DNA from: Theodoxus fluviatilis
Lineage: Eukaryota > Mollusca > Gastropoda > Cycloneritida > Neritidae
Direction of reading: 5' to 3'
DNA length: 64,000 nucleotides
Assembly (NCBI GenBank): GCA_034096865.1
Contig: JAWQFJ010001827.1
Coordinates: 210,086 to 274,085 of the forward strand
Shown here: positions 34,588 to 44,199 of the stretch, one piece after another
How the letters are laid out: the number at the start of each line of letters is the position of its first letter
Position numbering within the stretch: position 1 is the stretch's first letter
Notes under the pieces: model-generated
The model's database searches: none
What the model was told of the DNA's origin: nothing
The model's input: the letters and a program-made list of their open reading frames with translations, nothing else
Translations under genes and position numbers: made by a program

Positions 34588-34647
34588 CGCTTTGCGCCGG
34601 CGGTTCAGCGCTCAGCGTCGAACTGAACTTTTGACCGCCATGTAGAA

Positions 34648-34678
<31 letters not shown>

Positions 34679-34879
34679 TCACGCTGGTGGTTTAGCGCTC
34701 AGCATCTTGACAGCGCCCCCCACCCCACCCCCTGCTTCGCGCAGGCGCGAAGCGCTGAGCCGCCTGCGCAAACATCGCCATTTTCCTTCTTGTGCGTGTG
34801 TGCTACGCCTATTTCTTAAATGCTACTCCAAAAAGTTCTGGATGCTACTCTTTGGCATGATGGTGGGTTGGCAGCTCTG
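34416..34879. mobile_element. Non-autonomous relative of the 30162 element, 464 bp
   Basis: The terminal inverted repeats CAGAGCTGCCAA (34416) and TTGGCAGCTCTG (ending 34879) have a perfect 6-bp target-site duplication TGCATG (34410-34415, 34880-34885). Both ends are clearly homologous to those of the 942-bp element (AAGTGCTACGATTTCGACAT on the left, AAATGCTACTCCAAAAAG on the right). The transposase remnant has been lost and two CA microsatellites (about 34528-34585 and 34648-34675) sit inside. It lies in COA7 intron 3. Confidence 0.85.
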
Positions 34880-35217
34880 TGCATGAGCAACATGGCTAAG
34901 GTATGACTAACACGTTTCCAGAAAATGCAGCGTGAAGGCTTCAAGGCACTACATCACGTGTACATTTTCCTGAGCTTTACATCACTGTAACAAATGTAAT
35001 ATTTTCTCTTTAAACATGCATTTTTCCTTGAATGTGCATGAATGAATAAATACTACTGTGGTTAAAACATTTCATTTTGTCATTCTCATACTCTAGTCTT
35101 GTTTTCTCGTGCACAGTCACATTCTGAAAAATGTTGACAGGGATTTAGTTATTGTTAACGGGAGTACTTCTGGTGTAGAGTTTGTGGTATTTTGTTGGTT
35201 CATTAGAAGGATATATA

Positions 35218-35391
35218 TGTTACCGGAAACAAGCGGAGCCAGGAATTACGCGTAATCCCTAAGCGTTTTAGTGAATACGCGTAATAACTGTTTCACTCGG
35301 GGATTACGCGTAACCACTGAAATTTCCAGTGATTACGCGAAATTCCTGAAAAACGACCCCAGTTATTACGCGTAATCCCTGACACTCTGAT
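35218..35391. repeat. Left terminal inverted repeat of the Ginger-like element
   Basis: This 174-bp arm pairs with 37770-37943. ATTACGCGTAAT-like palindromes begin at about 35245, 35274, 35303, 35333 and 35365. A sixth degenerate copy lies just inside, at about 35424. Confidence 0.95.
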
Positions 35392-35684
35392 GCCGTGTAG
35401 TTTGCTTGTCAAATGACCCCAGTTATTACGCGTATTTCCTGATATAGTGTAGTTTGCTTGTTGGGAGAGCCTAAGGTTTGTGTCAGTATTCTGAACCAGC
35501 TCAAATCCGTGATGCATGAACGAAGGATAGATCTAGATCAACATGAGCGAATTTCAATGAATGAAGTTCAGATTTGAACTGTGTCTGTGCTCCCCGGATT
35601 CTTTGGCTTATCGTATAGGCCTGCGTTCTTTCCCATTGGTCTGACCCCTTGCTTTATGCTTCATTCGTGCCCTGTCTCAACAAG

Positions 35685-35848
35685 ATGTCGATCGAGGAGA
35701 AATTTACAAAGTCTCTCACCGAGCATTTTAATGCAAACAAAAGAGGGTTAATTCCAAAAAGAGATTACCAGAAGATCATCGATGACTTGAAAGCAGCTGC
35801 TGGTAATCCGCAAAGCAAGGGGAGGCTCGGTTACTACTATCTGGAGAA
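35685..35848 (+). CDS. Ginger-like transposase, first exon
   Basis: The exon starts MSIEEKFTKSLTEHFNANKR and ends before a good donor (gagaa|gtaagt). The pattern, with GLIPKRDYQKIIDDLKAAAG and GRLGYYYLEK, corresponds to the small domain before the zinc-binding HHCC region in KRAB-A-like/Ginger integrase proteins. The second element (52374-54660) has an equivalent block with FLTTQDAYDKAMVALQ. The following exon with the zinc-binding and first catalytic-Asp regions is absent, so this copy cannot make an active transposase. Confidence 0.6.
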
Positions 35849-35900
35849 GTAAGTTTTTACTTCGAATTCTGTCTAGTATTTTCGTCAGTCTCAGGTTTTA

Positions 35901-35989
35901 ATGATAACGACGTCGACGATGATGACGACGACGACGACGATGATGATGACGTTGATGACGACGACGGTGATGATTACGATGGCGGCAAC

Positions 35990-36042
<53 letters not shown>

Positions 36043-36285
36043 GGATGATGATGATGACGACGACGACGTTGATGACGACGATGATGATGACGAGGACGCT
36101 GATGACGACGGCTATGACGCTGACGACAACGATGATGATGACGACGATGATGATGATGACGCCGACGATGATGACGACGACGATGATGATGAAGACGATG
36201 ATGATGACGACGCTGATGATGACGACGCTGATGACGACGACGACGACGACGACGACGATAATGACGCCGATGCAGTGTGTGTGTA
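35901..36285. repeat. GAT/GAC trinucleotide array inside the Ginger-like element
   Basis: About 385 bp of GATGAC-type triplets sit where the integrase zinc-binding and N-terminal catalytic exons should be. The central part is pure GAT and the flanks are interrupted by GAC and GCT. All open frames are homopolymeric by-products. Confidence 0.95.
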
Positions 36286-36347
36286 AGCAATGATCAGTAA
36301 TAAAGCAGCCTGCTTGTGAAACGTAAAAATATGTTAATTGTGTTTTC

Positions 36348-37379
36348 ATGTATGAAATGCTGCAGTGCGGGCCCACGGAAGTTTGGCCCACCCTAACCTT
36401 GGTGCATGGGAAGCCTCGCCATCCCCAAAGTCAGGGGTCGGTTGAACGTGCAAATGGTGACATTAAGGGTATGCTTGTTTCATGGATGGCTGACAACGAC
36501 TCACAAGACTGGCCCACAGGCATCAAGTTTGTTCAGTTTCAGAAAAACAGTGCTCTCCATTCTGGCATAAAGTGTTCCCCGTACTCTGCGATGTTTGGCT
36601 GTGATGTTCGTGTCGGCCTTACTAGTTCGTCTTTACCGCAGGAAGTGATTGCTAGGATGGAGACTGAGGAGGGTCTTCTTGCTTACGCACCAGTCAGGCC
36701 AACAGAAGATTCTGACTACACTGTTGACAATGTGACAAGTCAGCAAGTCTCAGTACAAGATCCTAACTACACTGTTGACGATGTGACAAGTCAGCAAGTC
36801 TCAGCACAAGATCCTGACAACCACACTGCCAACGATGTTGCAATTGACAGCCCTGTTTCTTCTGATGAAAGTCACACGGTTGCAGAAAACATCAAAGCAA
36901 TCAAAAAGCGTCGTCGTGCAGCAGTCGATGCTCAAGCTTCTCAAGCAGAAAGGATGGTGAAAAGAAGTCGCAAAGATCTGAAGGCTGGCCAATTGGGAGA
37001 CAATGTTGCCGTGCCGATTCCTCAGGTCGATCGCGGGAGAGGTGATGCCAGAAACATTCTTGGTATCATAATTGGCAAACGAGAAGACACCGACCAATAC
37101 AGGATAGCCGTTAAAGCTGGTATTCTCAGTGGTCTGTATTCCAAAAACCAGTTCGATCTCTGCCCTCAGCGCCTTCTGCACACTGACGACATCAACACTG
37201 AAAAAACAGTTTCACTGCGCTCGGCTGTCATTTCTCAGTCGGCTTCGGGTGGGCAAGGCTTCACAAGATGCAACTGTACTGGCTCCAAAAAGTGTCAGAC
37301 AAGGCGATGCAGATGCTTTAAAGCCGGGCTTAAGTGCAACTCACGCTGCCATAGCAGCCTTAATTGTTTCAACAAGTGA
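36348..37379 (+). CDS. Ginger-like transposase, C-terminal integrase part with CXC-like domain
   Basis: The frame opens near a possible acceptor (ctgcag at 36360-36365) and runs uninterrupted to TGA at 37377-37379. It contains LVHGKPRHPQSQGSVERAN, with the Glu of the DDE triad in VERAN. Next comes a region with NSALHSGIKCSPYSAMFGCD, normal for retroviral-type integrase cores. A Ser/Thr/Asp linker follows with a duplicated SDYTVDNVTSQQVS-type block (three copies), then a basic stretch. The C-terminus is Cys-rich, starting CNCTGSKKCQTRRCRCFKAG, like tesmin/TSO1-type CXC domains. Both catalytic Asp residues are missing with the deleted centre. Confidence 0.75.
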   Translation: MYEMLQCGPTEVWPTLTLVHGKPRHPQSQGSVERANGDIKGMLVSWMADNDSQDWPTGIKFVQFQKNSALHSGIKCSPYSAMFGCDVRVGLTSSSLPQEVIARMETEEGLLAYAPVRPTEDSDYTVDNVTSQQVSVQDPNYTVDDVTSQQVSAQDPDNHTANDVAIDSPVSSDESHTVAENIKAIKKRRRAAVDAQASQAERMVKRSRKDLKAGQLGDNVAVPIPQVDRGRGDARNILGIIIGKREDTDQYRIAVKAGILSGLYSKNQFDLCPQRLLHTDDINTEKTVSLRSAVISQSASGGQGFTRCNCTGSKKCQTRRCRCFKAGLKCNSRCHSSLNCFNK

Positions 37380-37769
37380 CAATGCAGTGCAAACGTTCCT
37401 TACCGCCAGGATTTTTTTTCAGAATTGTTTTGGAACCAACACTTTCGATGCTTTTAAACTGAGCATTTTACGTTATGTTTGTTTTAACTAATAAAGTATT
37501 AAACTAATAAAATTCTGAACTAATAACATTCAGTATCATATGTATGCTGCCAGCCTTTGTTTGCATTGGTCGCATGGAGAGGGAAAGGAAACACATTTAA
37601 GATTCATCACTACAAAAGCAATATGATGTATTTGCAATATGATGTATTTGCAATATCAGATCAACATTTCAAAACAAAATTATTTATTTCTGAAACATAT
37701 TTTCTGGCACTACAAAACCAACATTAAACAAATGCATTAAAAATGCAAGAATACATTAAAGTACATGGT

Positions 37770-37943
37770 ATCAGAGTGTCAGGGATTACGCGTAATAACT
37801 GGGGTCGTTTTTCAGGAATTTCGCGTAATCACTGGAAATTTTAGTGGTTACGCGTAATCCCCGAGTGAAACAGTTATTACGCGTATTCACTAAAACGCTT
37901 AGGGATTACGCGTAATTCCTGGCTCCGCTTGTTTCCGGTAACA
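37770..37943. repeat. Right terminal inverted repeat of the Ginger-like element
   Basis: This is the reverse complement of 35218-35391, with one difference in the ACCACTGAAAT/ACCACTAAAAT segment. Confidence 0.95.
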
Positions 37944-37995
37944 TATATATGCCAGAGATAAGGATGGATGATTTGTCCTTGAAGTTTGGAATTTA

Positions 37996-38013
37996 TTTTT
38001 CTCTCTCTTTCTT

Positions 38014-38108
<95 letters not shown>
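37996..38108. repeat. (CT)n microsatellite
   Basis: About 110 bp of CT follow shortly after the Ginger-like element, then a C-rich stretch and T-runs. Confidence 0.97.
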
Positions 38109-38109
<1 letters not shown>

Positions 38110-38451
38110 CCCCAACCCCCACCCCACCCCCACCGCCCTTCTTTTTTTCTTTTTAAAGCAGTGCTGATGGCCCAAACAGTTTCAATTATGACACCAGGAT
38201 GAGGGTTAGGAAAGTTCTCAATAGCATTAAATGAATAGGTTTCATTAGACAAAATGTCAGAGAAGTGGACATATCAGACTTCTGTTCCAACACACACAGC
38301 ACTCAGGTTTTGTCAATGACTTGACTGCCTTCCCAGAATGTGAGAACTCATTCTACCGATAGCTGTAGGCAACAAGTACTCTCCTTCAGGAACACCTCTT
38401 TTTTACTGGGTATCCCCTGTGGGTTGTGGGTATGAATAGACCCACCACATT

Positions 38452-40290
38452 TGTGACCCTCCATCACTAAATGAGTCGGTTGCGCAGTCGAATCATTTTG
38501 CTCAAACCACCCACAAAGGAGGTGGTGGTTGTAGTGGTCGACTTCGAGATTTTGTTTATTTGGCTTCTCTAGTCCCTTCTTCATTGTATGATAAAGTTTC
38601 GGTTTTGAAATCAACTTGTAAGAGTATGCTTTTTGTTGTGTTTTGGATGTGGTGGTAAATCATTTACAAGAAAACATATGTGAACCGATCATGGACATCA
38701 GGCGTTTTCTCAAAGTTTCGTAGCTTCCACTGCAACAGATCGACACGGGACTACCCTAGGCTGGCAACCAAAGCCAAATTTGATTCGCCAGTTGTTGTAG
38801 ATCCCCTCTGGTTGGCTTGAAGGTGAGCTATTTCGAAACAAAAATACGTTTGTTATGGTGAAATACCCTTCTCTGATTGGCTGATGAAGCAAGGGAAGTA
38901 ACTGTGGCACGACTCCAGTCATGCGCTGATGATCTCTGCGCAGGGATTAGATTCTGTGATTACTGCTAACATCTGCACTGCAGATGAAAAGATTGAGCTT
39001 GAAGAGGTCATAGAAGAATATTTCATTCCTAGTTCTCGAATAGTTGACCCCGATGACTTGGATGATTAAAGTTCTGAGAGCGAGTCGGAAGCGAGCATCA
39101 TTGAGGCCTTAGATTCCGAAGACAGTGACTGGTCTGCCCTGTGAAGGGGTGGGATGGTGAGTTTTTGTTAGTGACTCCTATCCCTGTTAGGCAGCACATA
39201 ATCTTTCAAAGTTGAAAAGGACATTAAGCCCCACAATGTACTTCATTGTTTTGTTTTAGAGCACTTTTTTAATCTCCCCACCCCCCCATCCCCACCCCCC
39301 ACCCCCAAAATGCTCTGTACTCCAAATTTGTTTTGCTGTCATTCTGAAATCAATGTTTTCTATTCTAATAGGGTTTGAAAAAGAAAAATGTTCCTAGATA
39401 TTCTGTTACTTTGAGGATGTGTTATCCAAAGAGATCAATAAATGTCAAAAGATGACTGGTGTTTCAAGTTTTCATTTCATAATGGTGTAATCCAAATGAT
39501 TGCTGTTTTTGCTTAAACATATTTTGTATCAACACATCTGCAGACCTGCCAACCGATCTGTTTTAAGCGGAATTTGTTCCGTCCATATTTGATTGATTCC
39601 AGTATTCTGCTCAGCCTAACCATTTCACTTAGTGAAAAGAAAAAGAAAGAAAAGATAGCAAAGAGACCTTTGATGCATCACAACAAATGCAACGTTGAAA
39701 AACCACCTGAAAGTCAATGACAGTGAAAAGCTTTCACTTTCATTTGGTAACATAAAAAGACAAGAAAAAAAAGAAAGAATATAAGGATGGAAGAAAAAAG
39801 AAAGAAGTATTTGAACTAAGTTTTGCTTTTGGCACTTTCTATTTGAGTCAAGTTTTGGAGATGTGATGAATCCTGATCATCTTTGCTATATTCTGCTTGC
39901 TGACACTTCAAACATTCCACTTGCACTGCTTGGAAGGTGACAGGTCTGCATTTGAAATGCCATATTAAATTGAAAAATTGAGAAAATGCTAACAAACTTG
40001 GCAGGATACTTGACCGTACACTGCTTCATCTCTGTGGCAAATTTCATGAGTCTCGAATAAGGGTTGCTAAGAAAAAAGGGGGGAATAATGTATGTACACT
40101 TGAAACGCGTTTTTCTCAAAAAACATGTTTAGGGTGTCTATCTTCAAAGTCATGTGAAATCGTGTAGGGTAGTGATATTTTCATGATTCTTGCACCATTG
40201 AAAAGCTTGTTGTGTGCTTTTTTGGAAAACATTCAGATCTCAAAATGTTCCAAATGCAACGAGTGACTCATTTTGTGATGGAGGGTCACA
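38452..40290. mobile_element. Inverted-repeat DNA element of 1.84 kb, family unknown
   Basis: The left end TGTGACCCTCCATCAC continues TAAATGAGTC. The right end is the complement of TGTGACCCTCCATCAC continuing AAAATGAGTC. Similarity runs on for about 30 bp on each side. No clear target-site duplication was found. Inside, a decayed acidic frame at about 38930-39144 (EKIELEEVIEEYFIP, then after a stop SSESESEASIIEALDSEDSD) may be the remnant of a transposase N-terminus. A CAGACCTGCCAA sequence at 39542 looks like the end of a nested hAT-like element. It lies in COA7 intron 3. Confidence 0.65.
39542..39945. mobile_element. Possible degraded hAT-like element nested in the 38452 element
   Basis: CAGACCTGCCAA at 39542 is identical to the left end of the 30162 element. 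A degenerate right end (GACAGGTCTG) lies at about 39937-39946. The flanking hexamers CATCTG and CATTTG differ by one base. The interior is unlike the other copies, so this is a weak call. Confidence 0.3.
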
Positions 40291-40408
40291 TTTCCCCCCA
40301 CAATTCATAAGAGGCAAACAACTGGAGAAACCATTATTCTAACTTGTTTGAATGATTTGATGAACAATGACCTTTCAAGGCCAACAAAGGCTGATAGACC
40401 CTGAAACT

Positions 40409-40534
40409 CACTCCATCCATCCATTAATCCATCCATCCATCCATCCATCCATCCATCCATCCATCCATCCATCCATCCATCCATCCATCCATCCATCCAT
40501 CCACCCACCCACCCACCCACCCACCCACCCACCC
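40409..40534. repeat. (CCAT)n then (CCAC)n microsatellite
   Basis: About 90 bp of CCAT tetramers are followed by about 35 bp of CCAC. The right end passes directly into the LINE fragment at 40545. Confidence 0.97.
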
Positions 40535-40544
40535 ATCCAGCCTG

Positions 40545-41690
40545 CAGTCTTACCAGGTAACTTCAATGCCAGAGTGGGTGCAGACTCAGGCCTGTGGTCC
40601 AACTGTCTGGGACACCAGAGAAAGATGAATGAGAATGGCCAATTCTTATTTCAAGACCAAGCCCCAGCAGAAGGTATCCTGCAACATCCTCATTGAAAGC
40701 ACTGGCACTGACTGGACCTGATAAGTACCAGATGGTTCTGTCTCAGACATATTGTGCTCAAAAGAGAGGTGGGAAAACCTTCATGGGGCCACTCATGGCA
40801 CTGTTCTCAAGATCTTCAGAAGAAAGATGGTCAGATCCAACTACTGGTTCAGTGTGAAGTCCTGCAAGCTAATCCCTGTCATAGAGGCCTAGCACAGGGC
40901 ACTTAAAGAGTTCAAGAGCTTGCCAAAGCAGAGAAACCTCCAGACACTCTGGTCAGCTAGGAGCGAAGCTCTGCAGACTGCCATGAGGTGCATTAGTGAA
41001 TACTGGCTTCAGCACAGCAAAGAAATCCAGCACACTGCTGACAGAGGCAACATTAGGGCCATGAGCTCTGTCCAGAGAAAACTCCAAAATCCTCCACAGT
41101 ACAAATGATTGCAGATAAATCTAAGCCATTGGAGAGATGGATGGAGCATAGCTCACAACTTTACACCACAAAGAATGCTGTTGCCCACTCAGTCCTTGAC
41201 ACCAAAGATTGTATGCCATCCATGCAAGAGCTGGTTGGGCACCCACTCCCAAAGATTGTCTGCCATCCATGCAAGAGCTGGTTGGGCACCCACTCCCAAA
41301 GAACTCAGGAAGGCCACTGACAGTCTGCCCTATGGAAAGGTGGCTTGCACAGGTGGGATTCCACTAGAAACCTTCAAGTGTAGTACAAGTACACTCCTGA
41401 AGCCCTGCATGAGTTTCTGTGACAACGTACTTGGAGGAGGGAGCTGTGCCACAAGATATGAGAGGTGCTAATGTTGCTACTCTGTGCAGAAACAAGGGGG
41501 ATGAAAGCAATTGCAATTACTACAGATTCATCCCCCTTCTCAGTCTTGTTAGCAAGCATTTTGCCCATGTTGTACTCACTAGACTTTAGAGCATGGGCAT
41601 GAGAGAATAGTTAATCATTCACATAATCTTTCCCTTCATCTACCTCACCAAAGCATTTGATCTTGTCAACAGAGTTGTCCTCTTAAAAGG
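40545..41690 (+). mobile_element. RTE-like LINE fragment (endonuclease end and RT start)
   Basis: The + strand reads [14 protein letters not shown] and KMNENGQF, the end of an apurinic-type endonuclease with its DFNARVG box. Then come a linker with LPKQRNLQTLWSARSEALQT and an RT start with ELRKATDSLPYGKVACTGGI, where the usual motif is K-A-x-G-x-D-G-I. Near 41640 there is an LTKAFDLVN-type block. Frames shift several times. A 48-bp segment (GATTGTATGCCATCCATGCA onward) is duplicated in tandem at about 41205-41300. It lies in COA7 intron 3. Confidence 0.75.
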
Positions 41691-41694
41691 GAAA

Positions 41695-42401
41695 GTGTCA
41701 AGTTTTTTTCAGAAGCAAAATGGCAGTGAAAAAATGTTCAGACTGCATATCTTGTTGGAAATATGTTTTTTTCTTTTCTTTTTCCAGAAAAGTGAAACTT
41801 TGTATTTGAAGCCAATTTATAAGCTTGTTTTGGGCACTGAACAAGAGGAGGTCATGTGCCTTGGATTTTGTGACATAGTACATAGTGTGATGTACTGCAT
41901 TTAAAGTGAAATGTACCCTGTGACAGTTGATGGGAAATTGTTTTATCCATAAAACTTATTTTGCAGTAGTCAGTAATTTCAAGTATGCTGCCGTACATGT
42001 ATTTGTGAAAATAATTATCTTCCAATATTGCATCAAAAGCATCTCTAACTTGGCACTTTTTCTTTAAAACTCTGTTCAAACTGGGTTGCCCCCTACAAAC
42101 TCAACAGTATTAGGTCCCACCATGTCAACATGCTGTTTTGATGCCCCCTGATAACCTCTTTGGCTACTTTGGTCTCCACTGCGGCCCTGGCTGATCTACT
42201 GGAGCAGGCCCTGAAAGCCCTGCAGCCCCTGGCTGATCTACTGGAGCAGGCCCTGAAAGCCCAGCAGCCAGGGGGGGGCTCCAGCTGATATGGGGGGTGG
42301 AGTTCATGGAGCAGCTCCAGTCATGCATGTATGTTACACAGTATTACAACTGATGGCATCATGTGTTGAAATTTATCATGCCTATGTTTCTTTCATCACA
42401 G
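41695..42401. other. End of COA7 intron 3
   Basis: No gene is recognised. A 51-bp tandem duplication (CCCTGGCTGATCTACTGGAG and following) occurs at about 42186-42285. The region ends at the acceptor cacag|gggg. Confidence 0.55.
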
Positions 42402-42626
42402 GGGGCCCCACCTGATGTGCCTAGAGACCTGGAGAGAGCATTCCAGCTGTCCAAGAAAGCTTGTGATCTTGGCCATTGCCACGCCTGTGTCAACCTGAGT
42501 ATCATGTATCGCCGTGGCGATGGTGTGGCCAAGAGCGAGGCTCTGGCCGAGAAATACAAGAAACAAGCCATGGACATCCAGAAATCAGTGACTCAGCGCG
42601 AGAACACCATCACGTTCAGTGAATGA
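42402..42626 (+). CDS. COA7: COA7 exon 4 (last) with stop
   Basis: This exon encodes residues 158-231, starting GAPPDVPRDLERAFQLSKKA, then CDLGHCHACVNLSIMYRRGD, and ends TFSE before TGA at 42624-42626. It holds the last Sel1-like repeat with the Cys178/Cys186 pair. The GDGV-x-K-x-E-A turn is characteristic of COA7. An AATAAA at 42684-42689 is the likely poly(A) signal, giving a very short 3' UTR. Confidence 0.95.
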   Translation, partial: GAPPDVPRDLERAFQLSKKACDLGHCHACVNLSIMYRRGDGVAKSEALAEKYKKQAMDIQKSVTQRENTITFSE

Positions 42627-42683
42627 TGAAACCACCCAAGTCGAACATGTCTTTCAAGGGTTTAAAGTGTGATAGAAATTGTA

Positions 42684-42689
42684 AATAAA
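42684..42689 (+). terminator. COA7 polyadenylation signal
   Basis: AATAAA lies 58 bp after the COA7 stop codon and is followed by T- and GT-rich sequence, as expected downstream of a cleavage site. Confidence 0.7.
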
Positions 42690-42929
42690 AGTTTGAGTTT
42701 CTTGAGGTCTGTGTTCACCAAGTTGTTATGTAAAATGTACATGTGTGCGCACACGCATGTATATGTGTGTGTGTGTATGTGTGCATGTATGGGTGGTAGA
42801 GGAGGATACATGCAAGTACTCTATCTGAGGTCATATGAAAGCTAGTACTGAATAAGAAGATTAGAAGGATGTGGAAGTGAATGATTGCAAGGAAACTTTA
42901 CGCAATAAGCATGTTGATACGACACATTG

Positions 42930-43035
42930 CCGTAGGACTAATGTGACGCTATTTATTTATTCATTTACCGATTTATTTGTCAACCACATATAAATGCAAC
43001 GGGTCGATGGCCTCTAATAAAATCAGTTCAGTTCA

Positions 43036-43036
<1 letters not shown>
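42930..43036 (+). mobile_element. LINE 3' end only, grading into (CT)n
   Basis: A GGTC-GAT-GGCC hairpin (43002-43012) followed by AATAAA (43016-43021) and a short TCAGTTCAGTTCAGTTC tail matches the 3' ends at 788-798 and 48890-48900. The upstream boundary is not defined, because the insertion is severely 5'-truncated. A 250-bp CT array begins directly after the tail. Confidence 0.6.
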
Positions 43037-43085
<49 letters not shown>

Positions 43086-43147
43086 TCTGTGTCTCTCTCT
43101 CTGTCTGTGTCTCTCTCTCTCTCTGTCTGTGTCTCTCTGTCTCTGTC

Positions 43148-43178
<31 letters not shown>

Positions 43179-43215
43179 CTCTGTGTCTGTCTCTCTCTCT
43201 CTGTGTCTCTCTCTG

Positions 43216-43291
<76 letters not shown>
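43037..43291. repeat. (CT)n microsatellite with GT interruptions
   Basis: About 255 bp of CT and CTGT dinucleotides. The dense TCTGTGTCTC interruptions in the middle show an old array with pure CT at both ends. Confidence 0.97.
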
Positions 43292-43295
<4 letters not shown>

Positions 43296-43484
43296 CTGTG
43301 GGGCCTGAGGCAGGTATGCAAAATGAGTCCTCTGCTCTCTTTTTCCCCACCGTGTGCAGTGTGATGTCCTAAGAACTCTCAGATGTACAGATCATGGTCA
43401 TTACCTTCCTTGAATCACTCTCCCATCACAAAATCAAGGCGTCTCATGTAAGACATTTTTGTACCACCAACGAAAATTAAAACC

Positions 43485-43915
43485 GTTGTACTCGGCAATG
43501 TCTCAGATCGTTCGTCACCCACAACCCCATTCTGTGAACCCGAGTCAGTAGTGACTGGCGCAGTTCGCAATGAATGCGTAATAGACTTGACCCTTTGCAT
43601 TACAGCATTGCGCCAAAAATAGTTCGCCCTGGATACTATTTTTACCATTCTTTACAGAAATCATTCAGATGTCAAAACTTTTTCCATTTCAACACAGACA
43701 TTTTATTTGATCGATTAACGCTTGTTTATTGCCTCAACAAGCGTAATTTATTCGTTTTGTGCGAAATAGTCTCAGAACTACTTTAACGGCGTAGCCTATT
43801 GTCAGGAAGCAGAGTGCTATCTCACAAGCCTCTCGTGTGACCTCTATGTGAACATTCCGGACGGAATCCTTTCATCACGTGATATGGAGTGTGCTAGAGA
43901 CTTTTTCACAGCATG
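43485..43915. repeat. Left copy of a 400-bp inverted repeat pair (partner 58665-59095)
   Basis: GAACCCGAGTCAGTAGTGAC at 43536, GACCCTTTGCATTACAGCAT, CGTAATTTATTCGTTTTGTG and TCACGTGATATGGAGTGTGC all recur in the same order on the opposite strand at 58665-59095. The copies are diverged, perhaps 80-85% identical by eye. No coding capacity is evident. This copy ends about 300 bp before the Penelope-like frame. Confidence 0.8.
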
Positions 43916-44072
43916 CTTGTCCACTGAAGGGATCGTGATCATGTGTGATTTCAAGGTAAATGAGCACACCTCGGCGTGCGACAACAGAGTTTCTCTGCGT
44001 TTAAGCCCAGTCAAGTGTAGACCATTGCACAAGTAGGGAAAATTAGGCGGTCGCTCCGATGACCCTGGGGAA

Positions 44073-44094
44073 AGGGGGGGGGGGGGGGGGGGGA
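44073..44094. repeat. Poly-G run
   Basis: About 20 consecutive G lie between the inverted-repeat copy and the Penelope-like element. Confidence 0.97.
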
Positions 44095-44199
44095 AGCGTG
44101 GAAAGAAACACCGATTGAGTCAAAGACTAAAAAATAGTTGCCAAACTTCCACTAAAGCTCATATCCACGACTGAAACTATTCCAAGGACGAGAGTCGAT

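Larger units (their letters stand above)
35218..37943 (+). mobile_element. Ginger-like DNA transposon with 174-bp inverted repeats
   Basis: The element starts TGTTACCGG and ends CCGGTAACA, flanked by TATA on both sides (35214-35217, 37944-37947). The TGT...ACA ends, 4-bp target-site duplication and integrase-type gene all match the Ginger group. The inverted repeats (35218-35391 and 37770-37943) are 174 bp each and differ at one position by my reading, so the copy is young. Each arm carries five ATTACGCGTAAT-like palindromes about 30 bp apart. Internally there is a first exon (35685-35848) and a C-terminal exon (36348-37379). The middle of the integrase is missing and a GAT/GAC repeat occupies the gap. 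It lies in COA7 intron 3. Confidence 0.87.

Noticed and set aside
35891..36391. Met/Thr, His/Arg and Ile/Val repeat frames up to 166 codons, resembling membrane or metal-binding proteins
   Set aside because: They are frames of the GAT/GAC array. The hydrophobic and His-rich patterns come from the triplet.
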